The notes under the pieces were generated by a model. The model did not search any database, had not been told where the DNA came from, and saw nothing but the letters and a program-made list of their open reading frames with translations. A stretch of 64,000 nucleotides of DNA from Parelaphostrongylus tenuis (taxonomy: Eukaryota; Nematoda; Chromadorea; Rhabditida; Metastrongylidae): assembly GCA_019055375.1 (NCBI GenBank), contig JAHQIW010004511.1, positions 62,001 through 126,000 on the forward strand, written 5' to 3'. Positions 31,701-43,290 of this stretch are shown in pieces (the stretch's first letter is position 1; every line of letters begins with the position of its first letter). The position numbers and the translations under genes were made by a program.

Positions 31701-33390
31701 CACACCGACTGGATTATGCAGAATATCCCTTAATTGAGTAATGATACTCACGCGGTTACAAGACTACACATTCAAAATTTCTCGTGACTACATGGATACA
31801 GCCATAACTAGCACTGAAACCTTATACGGAAGAGCCATGAAGTGAAATGAACCTTAACCCTAGAAGAGGTACAGGAACACTAGGTAAACGTGAACATGGC
31901 GTGATGGGACCCAGCATTCATTGCATTCCTTCGAACAATGTTTACGCAGAGGCAAGACTTATTTTGGATAAATGCTTTGCTATCGGTAAAGTACAACTGC
32001 AATAAGAAATCAAAGAGTGGACGAGGGCTATAGGACTGTGAACCAAAATAATCAACCAAAATCAGTTATAACTTTTTGTGAAGTTTATTCATCCTTATTT
32101 TTATTACTGGCAGACCCGGCATTTAATGTATTTTACTGTGCTAATAGCGGCACTTCTTGCACTCGATTTCTTTCCTGGCATCCACCACTCACAAAGGCTT
32201 CCTAACTTTAAGCCTTTGCCGAAAAGGTCGTCACGGTCCCGATGACTTTTTACTGCGTTGTGGTTAAGCCATTTCATGTCGAAAAGCATAATTTGGAGCA
32301 GCGTAAACTACTCTATCTCTTCCATTCTGGAAAATTGCTGCCGATTGTCTGAAATAGCCATCAGTGTCAGCAATGGCTCCTATGCCACCGCTCCTCTCGT
32401 GATGCTCTGGAGCACGCGATAATTGACGAACTTGCGATTCGTTGCTCTTAGCCCTCTTTATCGATGAGTCTCGGCACCTTCGGTAATCACAGTCTCCTGG
32501 AGTACACGCTGGAAGACTGTCCTGCATGCAACGTAACCGACTCCGGCGGACTCCACGTCGGACGATCTACGTCGGATGAGTGTGAGTTCGGTTTCTGTTT
32601 AAGGATTTTTGCACATTCGTCACGGATGTCGGTTGAATGCTAGTAAAGACAGACGTTACTCCTTGGAATCTTGGGATAGGTGTGCTACAGCATTCACGGG
32701 TGTAGTGGAAAAGGTAAATATGATCCAGACAAATTTTGTCTCCGACCTCGGAGGATGAGAGGCTAGGTATGATTAAGGCAGGGTCAAACTAACACCTGGC
32801 TAAATTAGCCCATCCGCGGGGTCGCTACAGCTGCGCTGCCCACAAATGCTAGCAATTCGTTAATGGGAAACTGTTCCACATCAAAGGTACAATTAGCTAT
32901 CGCCAATGAAACTTAGCAGAAATAACCAGAATGCTTTCATAAGTTGAAACCACCGAATGTGACGAGTTACACAAAGCGAATGGGGTCTATGTGACCGTGT
33001 TATTATCAACTATAGAAAAAACGTCGCATAACCAATTGGTAGTCGCAACGCTACTTGTACCCGACACTAGAATAAGCGAAATAAGCGATGTCAGCGGATG
33101 TCCTGTACTAATTAACATCTGTTTAGTAGGTTATTCGCAGTGGATCACTCTAGACGCTCAGACAAAACTGAAGATATGAAGCATAGCAATAGAAATTACG
33201 TAGAATGGGAAGAAAGACGACAATTTTGTTCAAATTGATCAGTTATGATAGTGATATCATTACCGAGTCAATGACTACCGCATCAGAGAGCATAAGAATT
33301 CTTGCTGAGGAAAACTAAGTAGATGCACTAAATGCAGAGAGGAAGAATTCATTCAAAAAAAGCTGTTGAAAATATAAAATAAAGGGATAA
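28750..33390. other. No gene recognised; GC-richer patch at 32.3-32.9 kb
   Basis: Long stop-rich stretch without recognised transposon domains. Between about 32330 and 32860 base composition shifts to GC-rich, with CGTCGGA repeats near 32560, a CACCTGGCTAAATTAGCCCA block and an 88-codon minus-strand frame (32264-32527). I could not assign this patch; it may be an untranslated part of a retroelement. Confidence 0.4.
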
Positions 33391-33397
33391 ATCTCTC

Positions 33398-33680
33398 GGC
33401 GTTGATCAATCCCTGAGGGATGCGCCATGCATTCGACTTCAATTTCTAACTTCGTTTGAGGTGATTGAATGCATGTCTGGCCTTTACAATGACTCGCGGT
33501 GGCCTCCCGCTGAACTGAGTCAGTGCTGCTTATCCTCCCAGACGAGTCTGAGACCTGTCTGGTACCAATTTACCGACCCCGGAGGGATGGATGGCTTGGT
33601 GAGCCATGAGCGCGAGATCGAACCGTTGACCTCGTGTGCGACGCAGAGCACCTCTAACCACTGCGCCACATGCGCTCGTT
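33398..33680 (-). mobile_element. SINE-A copy, minus strand
   Basis: Near complete. Minus strand begins GGCGCAGTGGTTAGAGGTGC (A box), GGTTCGATCTCGCGC (B box), then the GGCTCACCAAGCC hairpin, CATCCATCCCTCCGG, CTGGGAGGATAAGCAGC, TGTAAAGGCCAGACATGCATT, GCATGGCGCATCCCTCAGGG, and a TTATCCCTTTATTTTA tail. Highly similar to the copy at 37.95 kb. Confidence 0.9.
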
Positions 33681-33699
33681 GAAAATATAGTTCTGACAA

Positions 33700-34425
33700 A
33701 AACCAGAGCTTTAGCGAATATTTCGAGAAATAAAAGTACGGCAAAAAACGGGAGTTTCTATTAGAACAATGAAGCAAAAAAAACAAGTGAAACCGATGGT
33801 GAACAAGTGCCATCAGCTGACGAAAGAGTGGAGATTTCGTTCGGATGGTGTGAGATAGGAGAGAGGGTGGTGGCAGGAGTCGTCGACGAAAGCTGATAAT
33901 GCCCAGAATAGGCAGTCAGCCATGCAAATCATTGGGAGAAACGATGACCGGGAATGACCAATCGATATCCATGTTTTCTATGCACGTATACAAGCTCTTA
34001 ATGCTTTCGAGCAAAACATTACACCAAAATCGGCGAGCCGTCATAATAGCGCCTATTACGAACATTGAACAGATCATTAGTCACAAGTTCGTTCAGACTA
34101 CAGCATTTCCGCTTCTGAGCACTCTGATAAACTTTGAGGAAATAATTTATGTAAGCGTAATATAGCCACGAAGATGAAAATCAATTTTTGTAGCCAAAGA
34201 ATTTTTGTAGAATTTGGAAACAAATTAGCTGGCATACTCTAGCCTAAATAAATGAATCGGTGGATCATCTGACTCTCTTTCGGGAATGGAAGGTAATATA
34301 CGGTGAAGTTTTCGCTCGCAAGTTCAAATCATGTAATTCAGGTTCACATGATAAAATGTTGAATGCCACGGTGATCCTCCCACCGTACATGAGTGTAAGT
34401 AATTCGGTGTCGATTTCTTTATATA
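33700..34425. other. No gene recognised
   Basis: No exon, repeat or RNA gene recognised. Confidence 0.4.
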
Positions 34426-34466
34426 GAGGGTATATCCTCGAGAAACTGATTGAACCGAAGGGCAAC

Positions 34467-34508
34467 GTGCTAGTGATGAGGCTGAAGGCCGAAACACGTG
34501 TCTATAGC
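34467..34508 (+). ncRNA. Hammerhead-like motif, class A
   Basis: GTGCTA, core GTGATGA (C3 to G, remainder CUGAUGA-like), helix II GGC/GCC with loop TGAAG, GAA at 34491, ACACGTGT, C (GUC), TATAGC. Helix I pairs at only about four of six positions. Flanking sequence (TTGAACCGAAGGGCAACGTG) is shared with the remnant at 17.0 kb. Confidence 0.5.
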
Positions 34509-34599
34509 TTTGTAAATGTCATAACAGACCTCATGAAAGGTCTAAAATATGCTGTCAGGACGATAAAACGCTGTTGACAACGTCAGCTTTCAAAACCTA

Positions 34600-37330
34600 A
34601 AAACCACTATGGCAATGGGTTTCATTCAAAATATTCTCTAAGTTAATGGTTTGTCGATGGCTCGAAGTCGAGCACCAGACAAGCTGACTCCATGGGCTGC
34701 CGTTGAGGGTTTGGGTCGTCATTTCTTATCTTATTCTTCATCTAGGTGATTTTTTAGCCAAAAACCTGTTTTAACTGATTCATAGGTTTTTACTCCTTAA
34801 TGTATTACCGTATTAACCTTCAACTCTCGAAAACATGTATTGAAAGATAGGACATAACGCGATAGAGCAGAATGACCGTATGTTCGACATTACATGAGTT
34901 TATCAGTCAAATTCGACGAACACCGGCAAAAAGTGTTATTGAGAAGGTAAACAACTGTGGAACATGGTACTTTTCAGTGCATCGATTTGTCAACCGACTC
35001 TTTATTCCATAGTGGTAGTCATCCACCAAACGATAAGTATAAAAGTGAATATGTTGTGAACTATACAAATCTGTTCCGTAATCTAATATTCTCCGAAAAA
35101 TGAGGGAGAAAGAGAATAAACGAGGGACTTGTGCAAGTGAGATAGAAACAATTGCACTATAAATTAAACAAAAAAATACGAAGGCGAAAAAGTTCAACGA
35201 CATTTTTTCAGAATCCAGTGGAATCAGTCTATAACATTTCTGAGTGACAGGAAATGAATGAAAACTTTCATAAACCATTAATCAATCAGCATTTTACAAT
35301 TACATCGCGACGTTGTGTTTTGCGTGTGCGTGGAACGACACAACGTGGGAGGCTCTGCTTTTCTCATGAGCAGGATTTCTCACTCAGTCAACAACGCGTC
35401 AATTTCCTAACGTTTTTCCTTCCTTTTTTTCCAATATAGTGCACAAACTAGAAAAAATTAGTCAACGAGAGTATATGTTTGAGGAAAAGGAAACCTGTAT
35501 ATTAGAGAATTCGTCATGTTTCGAAAAAGAAGTATACAGAAACTCCTGCTTTAATCCAGGTAACTTCCATTAACCATCACAATAATTGCGTTTACTTATG
35601 TTTCGTAAAAAACCAACGTTGAAAAAGGCTTGCAACATATCCGCGACGCGTTTTGGACGTTCCACCACATAAATACATATTTTGTGCTTGAGGCCTTAAT
35701 TGGCCTCAAAGTTTACCCTTTATTGAACTCTGCCTTCATCCGGCTTGCAATTTCTTTTACCGAACAAAAATAATCGATCCGAACAATAGAATGTTGATCT
35801 CAACAAACCAGTTGGTCACCCACTAATTTCGGTGCACACAAAAGTCGCGTTCAAAGGACACGCTCCAAGGGCCCGGTTCGTCATGAGTTACGCCGTCTCA
35901 AATGTGTTGATGAGGAAATCTGACATATTGCACCTAATAGGCTTTATAAGTCTAATAATCCTATCGGGTAGCTCACAAATCTCAGTCCTAGTCTACCCTA
36001 TTGAGAGAAAGAGATAAAACCTTCAGCGCCTCGTTTTTCTGTGTTTTACCTTTGTTGCTTCTCAAACTCATTTAACGATGGAAGAAGTAATTCAATAAGA
36101 AAACGCTCTGAGAACTTCTTTGTGTCTGTTGTGCCTAAGTTCACTTTTGACTTGAAGATTTCAGACTAATGAAAAAAGTTACTTGCTTGAAGCCTTTGTG
36201 TCTATTTCTTTGTTCTCCAATTACTATAATATGAATAATGTAAGGCATGATATAAAATTTTATCAGCGGCAGCGATTCATATGGGGGAAAATCATTAAGA
36301 ATTGTGTCGAAAAGTTAGAAATTCATGCATATATGAAACGAGATTATTACCAGAACAAAGTTATCCGAGCCGATAATGTACCTATATTTTTGGTCCTTGC
36401 ATCACACGCTCTCTTGCTCCCATTAATTCGCTAACTATCTACAGAAATGGCACCGGGCACAGAATAGGCGTTGGAAAGGAGACAAGGAGACCAAACTCTC
36501 TTCGTCCGTTTGATAAGTGCTGTCGGCCGTAAGTGATGTGAATGACTTGATATTGTACTGACTCGATTGACAGTTAAGCACCAATTGACTAGCCGTTACT
36601 CCGAGACTCAAACAGACCATCTATTGCGCGCCATGGAGATTGGGTACTCGCCTTATTTCATACAGACCCACACAAGAAGAGTTTCCTCTCCTTAATTTAG
36701 AGTCTGAAGGTTGCAAAGCACATCAAGATTTGAGTAGGACGAAACAAGTAAAAGGACTGAAGAATTCCAACCAGATGTTAGTATGGATCTTATCCATGCA
36801 AAGATTTGCCGTCATATATACTCTGCTCACATCCATCGGATATTTGTCACTTCAAAAACTATAATGAGAACGCATTACATTGAATAGCTGCTCCTATTCT
36901 TTAGCCTTAACGAAGAAAGAACTATCAATCATCAGTTGATATCAGCAAAGTTGTGAAGCCTATGTGAGATAAAACGAGATTCGCCAGAGTCCTTTGTCAT
37001 ACGGGCTTGTTGTTAGTGAGCTCGACATTTGAATAACAAGCTATCTAAAGTGGATACAGCATCGAAGGTTTACAATGCTGCACTTGTACTGAACTAAAAA
37101 AAAACTGCCTTGTATGAGCTTTTTCTTTGCAGTATATTAGTCTATTAAGATATAATTTTTGGAGACGGAAAAAATTGTCGTTGAGCATACGAATCCTCGT
37201 AATGCTATAATTCACGTATGTCATCTCCATATAATAGCAGAAACTCCCCAAAATAGCTTGGTCAACTACCTGTCCGTGCAAAGATTTTACTCAGACGAAA
37301 ACTAAATAGAATCCTTAGAATCGGCTCATG
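34600..37330. other. No gene recognised
   Basis: No transposon domains. A GAGGCC/GGCCTC hairpin with loop TTAATT lies near 35690, followed by a class B/C-like remnant on the minus strand (GCCGGATGAAGGC near 35735). The minus-strand 123-codon frame at 34907-35278 has no recognised content. Confidence 0.4.
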
Positions 37331-37345
37331 ATGGAAATTACACAT

Positions 37346-37353
37346 ACACGCAG

Positions 37354-37386
<33 letters not shown>

Positions 37387-37412
37387 CGTAGATATATATA
37401 TATATATATATA
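37346..37412. repeat. (TA)n microsatellite
   Basis: Two TA blocks separated by CGTAGA. Confidence 0.93.
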
Positions 37413-37780
37413 ACTTTGTCCATCTTCACATTTTACTATACGGATCCTCACACTTTTAGTTCTCGAATCGTTTCCCTGTAACATCTGCAACAAAGATCAT
37501 CAAACATTTTGAGGAAACATCATAACACCGCAATAGGCGGTCAATGAAATTATTTCTGATTAAATTCAGGTGTAATTTCGTCTATTAGTTGATGATTTCG
37601 TTTTCTTCATGAATGACGTAGAATGCTGGGTCACTTAAATCTGCAATCTCATAGGAAGCGAAGCTAAAGCGTTTTGTGAGGTGTTCGATGATCAATTTCA
37701 AGGGAGTGCGGGTAAGGGGTCGGACTGGCACTTTGCTTCCTGATAGATTGTATTGTCACTAATCACTATGGATGCATATT

Positions 37781-37781
<1 letters not shown>

Positions 37782-37822
<41 letters not shown>

Positions 37823-37899
37823 TATGTATGTATGTATACTTATTCATATAAGTGTGTGTAGGCATATTTGTGTACCGGTGTTTCGGTATGTGTACCAGT

Positions 37900-37951
<52 letters not shown>
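37782..37951. repeat. Compound (TA)n/(TATG)n tract
   Basis: Several TA blocks with TATG, ACACA and TGTACCAGTG interruptions, running directly into the 5' end of the SINE-A copy at 37952. The long antisense frame over this region is an artefact of the repeat plus SINE. Confidence 0.9.
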
Positions 37952-38251
37952 GAGCGAATGTGGCGCAGTGGTTAGAGGTGCCCTGGGTCGCACACGAGGT
38001 CAATGGTTCGATCTCGCGCTCATGGCTCACCAAGCCATCCATCCCTCCGGGGTAGGTAAATTGATACCAGACAGGTCGCAGACTTGTCTGGGAGGATAAG
38101 CAGCACTGACTCGGTTCAGCGGGAGGCCTCCGCGAGTCATTGTAAAGGCCAGATATGCATTCAATCACCTCAAACGAAGTTAAAAAATTGAAGTCGAATG
38201 CATGGCGCATCCCTCAGGGATTGATCAACGCCGAGAGCTTTATCCTTTATC

Positions 38252-38255
<4 letters not shown>
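37952..38255 (+). mobile_element. SINE-A, best plus-strand copy
   Basis: GAGCGAATGTGGCGCAGTGG (A box TGGCGCAGTGG at about 37961) and TCAATGGTTCGATCTCGCGC (B box at about 38006) fit a pol III type 2 promoter with normal spacing. The body holds the GGCTCACCAAGCC hairpin, a CATCCATCCCTCCGGGG block, TGTCTGGGAGGATAAGCAGC, GCGGGAGGCCTCCGCGAG and GCATGGCGCATCCCTCAGGG, and ends in TTTATCCTTTATCC merging into (TA)n. Length is about 300 bp. It is flanked on both sides by TA repeats, so target duplications cannot be told. Confidence 0.92.

Positions 38256-38306
<51 letters not shown>
38256..38306. repeat. (TA)n between SINE-A and foldback
   Basis: About 25 TA units joining the SINE-A tail and the left end of the foldback element. 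Confidence 0.95.
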
Positions 38307-38308
<2 letters not shown>

Positions 38309-38677
38309 CATGATTAATAGCCGAACATATTATCGCAAATTCTACGGCAAGACTTGTTCATTAGGCTGTCTTCTGTAAGTCGACTGCGCCGTTTCTAGTT
38401 CTTATGGAGAACTTTCGGCATCTGCCACTCACACTGACACATATCTGTTAGGCGTCAGCCATGCAGATGGGCAAGCACTACGATCTCGTTAATGGATGGA
38501 TAGAAGTGATAATAAATCTGCATGGCTGACGCCTAACAGATATGTGTCAGTGTGAGTGGCAGATGCCGAAAGTTCTCCATAAGAACTAGAAACGGCGCAG
38601 TCGACTTACAGAAGACAGCCTAATGAACAAGTCTTGCCGTAGAATTTGCGGTAATATGTTCGGCTATTAATCATGAT
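38307..38677. repeat. Near-perfect 162-nt inverted repeat, 47-nt loop
   Basis: 38307-38468 and 38516-38677 are reverse complements; reading through them I see one difference (TATCGC against TACCGC near the outer end). The ends read ATCATGATTAATAGCC. The spacer is ATGGATGGATAGAAGTG-like and not repeated. There is no coding capacity. Near identity implies recent formation or gene conversion, unlike the diverged foldbacks elsewhere in the window. Confidence 0.95.
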
Positions 38678-38679
38678 CT

Positions 38680-39040
38680 GATAGATAATCATTCGATCTT
38701 CCAGCATAGTACGGAATATAACTGAGAATTTTTTTGAATCTATTTTGCTCTATTGTTCTACAACCAAGTTATTAAATCCCCAGTGTGGTGAGCGTGTTGT
38801 TCACTGTTCTTTCCTCTAAGTTGGGATCAAGGCTATGAAGACAAATATTGTTTTAGTACTGCCTAAATCTTTACCGAGTGGCTCTTAGAGTGGAAGACCA
38901 TGATTTACACTCAGTTTTGGAACTTTAACGGCAGTGTGAAGTCAAAAACAAAGAATCGTTCACCATTGGCGAACGTTTCTAAGTGGAATGATAAAAGGAT
39001 TAGCCTATATTCAACAAAGTTCATTACAGATGTTAAAAAA
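38680..39040. other. No gene recognised
   Basis: Short unique AT-rich interval. Confidence 0.4.
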
Positions 39041-39044
39041 CACT

Positions 39045-39250
39045 ATCACATGACAGAGAGATAGCGGAGATTTTGAAGTGGAAATCATATTCTCGCACAG
39101 GATATGAAAAGATTTACGCACAAAACACTCGAGACATTTTGGGTAAATTTCAAGAAATTCGAAAATGAGCCGCAAGGAGTAGTGTCTTATGATCACGCGT
39201 GACATCGTGTCATACCACAGAGCGATTTTTTGCCCTCAGACAGGTATATG
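39045..39250 (+). pseudogene. Penelope-like endonuclease 3' fragment
   Basis: Parallel to 20.00-20.20 kb at the DNA level: GGAGTAGTGTCTTATGATCACGCGTGACATCG against GGAGTAGTGTCTTGTAATCGCGCATCACCTCG. One frame gives THKTLETFWVNFKKFENEP, equivalent to the family's ARKTLEAFWI segment, the C-terminal part of the GIY-YIG domain. The GIY-YIG motif itself is lost. The shared 3' flank shows both fragments come from one PLE subfamily. Confidence 0.65.
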
Positions 39251-39565
39251 ACCATAGAAGACTGTCAAATGGTCTTTGTTGATTAACTAGAAGTCATGAA
39301 AGAACAAAACTATTATTGCTTGAATCTAGTTGTTTGCTATGGGACTGAAATCTGATTAGTAAGTTACAACGCTTGATTTATGAAAGTGATTGATTTGGTA
39401 GAATGCATCTTACACTTCCAGACTCTGAGGACAATGAAACCGCTGGAACATCCATTATGGTATTAAATATAGTCGCTATTAGCTACATCAAGTGTGTTAA
39501 TCAAGAAAACAGTGAATTGGCGATTAATGCTGGGATTAGTAAAAAGTGGGGTCCATAGAACTTAC

Positions 39566-39676
39566 CTTTATTCCTGAAGTTGTTGCTTCTACAACAAGCC
39601 GTCGTTGCTCATCTTCAGTAGACGAGTCATTTGACGAACTCCCGCCAAAGAACATTCGTCCCCGTAGCCAATCCAT
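39566..39676 (-). CDS. Candidate first coding exon, 37 codons, perfect donor
   Basis: On the minus strand AAAATGG starts a frame at 39676 reading MDWLRGRMFFGGSSSND.. and ..EQRRLVVEATTSGIK, ending exactly at AAAG|GTAAGT (donor at 39565) in phase 0. GCTGTCCAG ends 9 nt before the ATG and a stronger CGCATTTTCCAG lies about 80 nt upstream; either could take a spliced leader or an upstream exon. Composition (acidic/serine stretch, GC-richer codons) looks genuinely coding. The next exon was not found downstream, so the intron would be long or the exon isolated. No family recognised. Confidence 0.45.
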
Positions 39677-39699
39677 TTTAAAATCTGGACAGCGAAAGA

Positions 39700-40330
39700 A
39701 TCTGAATTACTGGTCATTTAGATTATCATGCCAGTTCTTTACCGGAGCTGGAAAATGCGATAGATAATAAAAGATATCGTTGAGATAAATTCCATTGATG
39801 AAGCTGAAACAAGGAACAAATACAGGAAAAAATACGTAAATCAGAGATGAATATTTGTGCAGATATCTAGTAATTATGAAAGATGAGCGATCTAAGAGGA
39901 AAAGTTGAAAAATAAATTGACGGTAGACTGCGAAATGGGTAGAAAGTAAAAGAAGAAATTTTTATGGCTTCATTATCAATTCATCTGAAGTAATTAGAAG
40001 AGAAATTGAAAGAAATCAGAGTAATTATATGTTGTTTTGAATATCATCCGAAGAATTACCGAGTAAAGCATCAAAAGAAGATGTTTGAAGAGACGAGGAA
40101 AAAAAACAATAAAAATAGAAAACCTTCTGAACTATTAAGAATAGAAAAGCTACAGAATAAAAGAAAAAGGAATGTGATCTGCCAAAAAGGACTTCGACAC
40201 TTGGCTAACGATTATGGAAAGTTTTTCCTCAAAAAATCGAATTGGTCAGTCCACATCACAAAATGGCTTCAAGACGAATTAGGATCGTTTATCCTAAAAA
40301 CTAGATGATTAACAGATTTTAATGAATGAG
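39700..40330. other. No gene recognised
   Basis: A 100-codon lysine-rich frame (40006-40308) is typical of A-rich DNA and unsupported. Confidence 0.4.
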
Positions 40331-40334
40331 ACTT

Positions 40335-40465
40335 TGTTAGGCCACCGTAAGTCATTGTGAAGGTAAGACATGCATTCAGTCACTTTGAACGAGCTAGATG
40401 AAGACGATTGCATGGCGCATCGCTTGGGGATTAATCAAAGCAGAGAGCTTCATCCTCTATTATTT
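40335..40465 (+). mobile_element. SINE-A 3' fragment
   Basis: GTCATTGTGAAGGTAAGACATGCATTCAGTCAC through GCATGGCGCATCGCTTGGGG and GAGCTTCATCCTCTATT matches the last third of SINE-A. The tRNA head is missing, so the fragment is 5' truncated. Confidence 0.75.
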
Positions 40466-40469
40466 TATC

Positions 40470-42060
40470 AAAGCAATTAGCATTATGCTGAAATTCTTAC
40501 AAATGCAATACAAGTTTTCTCCTTAAGAACGAAAAAAATGTAGTATTCAAAAGGGTTGAGATCCAGCAAAGATGCGAATATATCCAATGAAACGATCATA
40601 TCACTAATATACACCTCACATCCACCCTAAACCATACTGATTTTTTGCACCAAAGGTGAACTATTCCAAAAAAACATTGTCGATCCATGGAAGCACGTAT
40701 TTCCTCAAGATTTCTTTAATCGTATTTTTCTTCGAAATGGTTTTCAGTCGAGAATTTACGAGCAGTACGAGTTTTTTGAAATCCGACAAGAGATTTCGCC
40801 ACAAGCAGCTATACAAGCCACATTTCCCAAAATAAATCTCCACAAATTGCTGTCTTCTTCAATGCTTTTAGCATTGGACCAGTAATTTCAGGAATTGAAG
40901 GACTACTCAATCGAAAAGAGCTCATCGATGAGGTGCACCCTTAAATTCCATGATGAACTCTAACAACGAACTCATCGGCAACAAATAAAGTTTTCAAACC
41001 TCTTTTTACTCTTCTCTGCTGTCACGTCATGACCTTTTTTCAAGATTCTTCTATGTAAGCATAGCATAAATTTTCAGCAGTCGCTGAGAGAGAATATGGC
41101 CACTCGTATTGGGTTCTCAGCTCGGCATTTGGACAGTTATCAGGTTACGACGATGACGCTGCCTAACGATCGTTACCAGATATGAAGTGCAATCAGTTAC
41201 ATGAAAACTTGTTCGCTTTCATTTCAAGAGTTCTCCGAGCTTTCCTGATATTTATGGCAGCATGAGATTTTATGACGAGGAGTCGTATAATGGCCACCGA
41301 AGGCAGCATCAAAACTCGGCGTATAGAAGAAGAGTAGACCGTAAAGGGAAAGTAATTTTTTTATTAGCAAATAGAGGTGATAATTCTAAGTAGTCAGTAT
41401 TTTAGTAAGACTAAAAAGTCCACGAAAACTTGTCAAAGAACTGAGAAATGAGAGATCCATAGCATTCGTCGGAAATGTGCTAAACTTTTACTCGCAGAAG
41501 GCGCTCTATCACTTCGATGACAACGACGACGATGCCTGTTACGTCCCAAGGGACTAACAAGCTATAACAACCGTTGAGCGAGAAGCTGAAAATGAGTTCT
41601 TAGAAAAAAAGCGAATATAGTTATCGCCGATGCCGATGGCAGACTTCACATAACGAAGCTAATTCTTCGTTACTGAAAAACATCATGAAATGAACCAATA
41701 AAAAACTTATTGACTTATCTGGCTTAGAATTTTAGGCGGAATAATCTGAAATACGAACAATCGTTATTGAAGCAAACTAATAGCTAACAGTAACCTCACA
41801 TATGCTTCATGATATGTTCACCACCTTTGTTCACCAAATTTATACAGAACCTTAAGCTTTCCAAATTCCTCAATTTATTACCTGTGATAAAAAATTTCTG
41901 TCAAATCATAGTAAGTACTACTGAAATAACGAAGTGGTTTGAATAATAATTTAACCTTATTCACCACCTCTTTTTTTGGAAAATTAATTTCGGTTATCCT
42001 CGGCAATACCAATCAATGAAGTTTCTTTTGTGACTTAGGTGATACCACAACGCTGATAAA
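40470..42060. other. No gene recognised
   Basis: Stop-rich, no shared repeats. A 60-codon minus-strand frame at 40661 is unassigned. Confidence 0.4.
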
Positions 42061-42070
42061 TAATACTTAT

Positions 42071-42111
42071 TCAATCAACGTTTCAACGTCTTCGTTTTCT
42101 TCAGAGGCCGA
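42071..42111 (-). ncRNA. Hammerhead-like motif, class B
   Basis: Minus strand: core CTGAAGA, extra A, helix II AACG/CGTT with loop AAGA, GAA, ACGT, T (GUU), GATTGA. Core, helix II and GAA are consensus; helix I against the upstream TCGGCCT is largely lost. The helix II base pairs differ from those at 2.69 and 20.88 kb but remain fully paired. Confidence 0.55.
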
Positions 42112-42267
42112 TGGACTGTCCGAATGGACTGTTCACAGTTGCGTATCTTCGTTGTTGTGAGAGCCAAATCTTCTCGAAACATCGTTCGAAGAAGAAGTTT
42201 ACTTGGTGTAATCATTTATACAGTTTGGCTGCTGTGCTAATTAGGAGAATATAACCACGAATACGTT

Positions 42268-42557
42268 TGAAGAGCGCATATTGCGCAGTGGTTAGAGGTG
42301 CTCTGCGTCGCACACAGGGTCAATGGTTCGATCTCGCGCTCATGGCTCACCAAGCCATCCATCCCTCCGGGATCGGTAAATTGGTAACAGACTAGTCTGG
42401 GAGGATAAGCAATACCGACTCGGCTTGGCGAGAGCACACTGCGAGTCACGTCACTGTAAAGTCCACATATGCATTTATTAACATCAAACGAAAGCGAATG
42501 CATGACGCATACCTCAGGGATTGATAAACGCCGAGGGTTTTATCCTTTATCCTTTTC
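42268..42557 (+). mobile_element. SINE-A copy
   Basis: GAGCGCATATTGCGCAGTGG, GGTCAATGGTTCGATCTCGC, the GGCTCACCAAGCC hairpin, CTGGGAGGATAAGCA, a shortened middle, GCATGACGCATACCTCAGGG and a TTTATCCTTTATCC tail. Several small deletions relative to the 37.95-kb copy. Confidence 0.88.
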
Positions 42558-42889
42558 AAGCACGAATGTGCTGAGACACGGTTGAAACTTGAGAGCTGAG
42601 GTGGTTTCAAGCCCGCGACCTTTCCCAGAAAACTTGTTATCGACTACACCAAGAGGGTTCTTGCTATGTCATTCTCTCTGCCATATTTAAGCTCATTCGA
42701 TAAATGTCAGCAATCGCGCATCAACTGGATTGATTAAGGAAGCACAAATTCGCATAAACCTCAATGAGACTTAGCCCGTGGTTGAATTCGCAAAAAGGAT
42801 AATAGCGGATTTAAAGCCAACATAGATTTCAAATTACGCTCATATCTCACAACTAAATTTATTTCGAAATTCTAGTGTTTTTGCTGCTT

Positions 42890-43290
42890 TTTTCGCAGTG
42901 TCATGATGTTACATATATACCTAAGAGAACTGAGTGGTGAGCAAAAACACGGTCTCAGCTGGGGATGGAATCTGCGTTTTATCCTATCCGAGGACGCGTG
43001 CTCTACTCGACGTTCTAAAATACTAGAATTTTGGAGTATTACATCTAGCAATGGCTGTCAGCTCAACGAGTTTATAAAGCAGAATCGCATACCCGACTAA
43101 ATGTGTTAAAGGTTGGTGGCTGATAGCTAACACAGAGATGTTGAAGAATGAGTTGTGGCGCAAATGTGCCTTGGTGGTGTAGTGGTGGAGCACGCGTCCC
43201 CGGATAGGATGAAATGCGGGTTCAATTCCCGTTTGAAGCCGAGTTTTTGTTCATCACTTAATTCTCTTAAGTAAAAGTTTATTTCGTCGA
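42890..43290. mobile_element. Inverted pair of SINE-B copies
   Basis: A minus-strand copy (about 42905-43020, ending at GCGTCCTCGGATAGGATAAAAC on that strand) faces a plus-strand copy (about 43160-43285) with A box TTGGTGGTGTAGTGGTGGAG, CACGCGTCCCCGGATAGG, B box GCGGGTTCAATTCCC and tail GTTTTTGTTCATCACTTAATTCTCTTA. The outer tails are also inverted relative to each other (CTAAGAGAACTGAGTGGTGAG on the left). This mirrors the inverted SINE-B pair at 0.9-1.1 kb. Confidence 0.75.

Noticed and set aside
37698..38210. Longest reading frame in the window (170 codons, minus strand)
   Set aside because: It runs antisense through the SINE-A copy and through (TA)n, which gives YIYIYI text. The [19 protein letters not shown] peptide recurs wherever SINE-A occurs (33.5, 42.3, 44.1 kb), so it reflects the SINE, not a protein family.
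40006..40308. Lysine-rich 100-codon frame
   Set aside because: Composition follows local A-richness; no start context or splice support.
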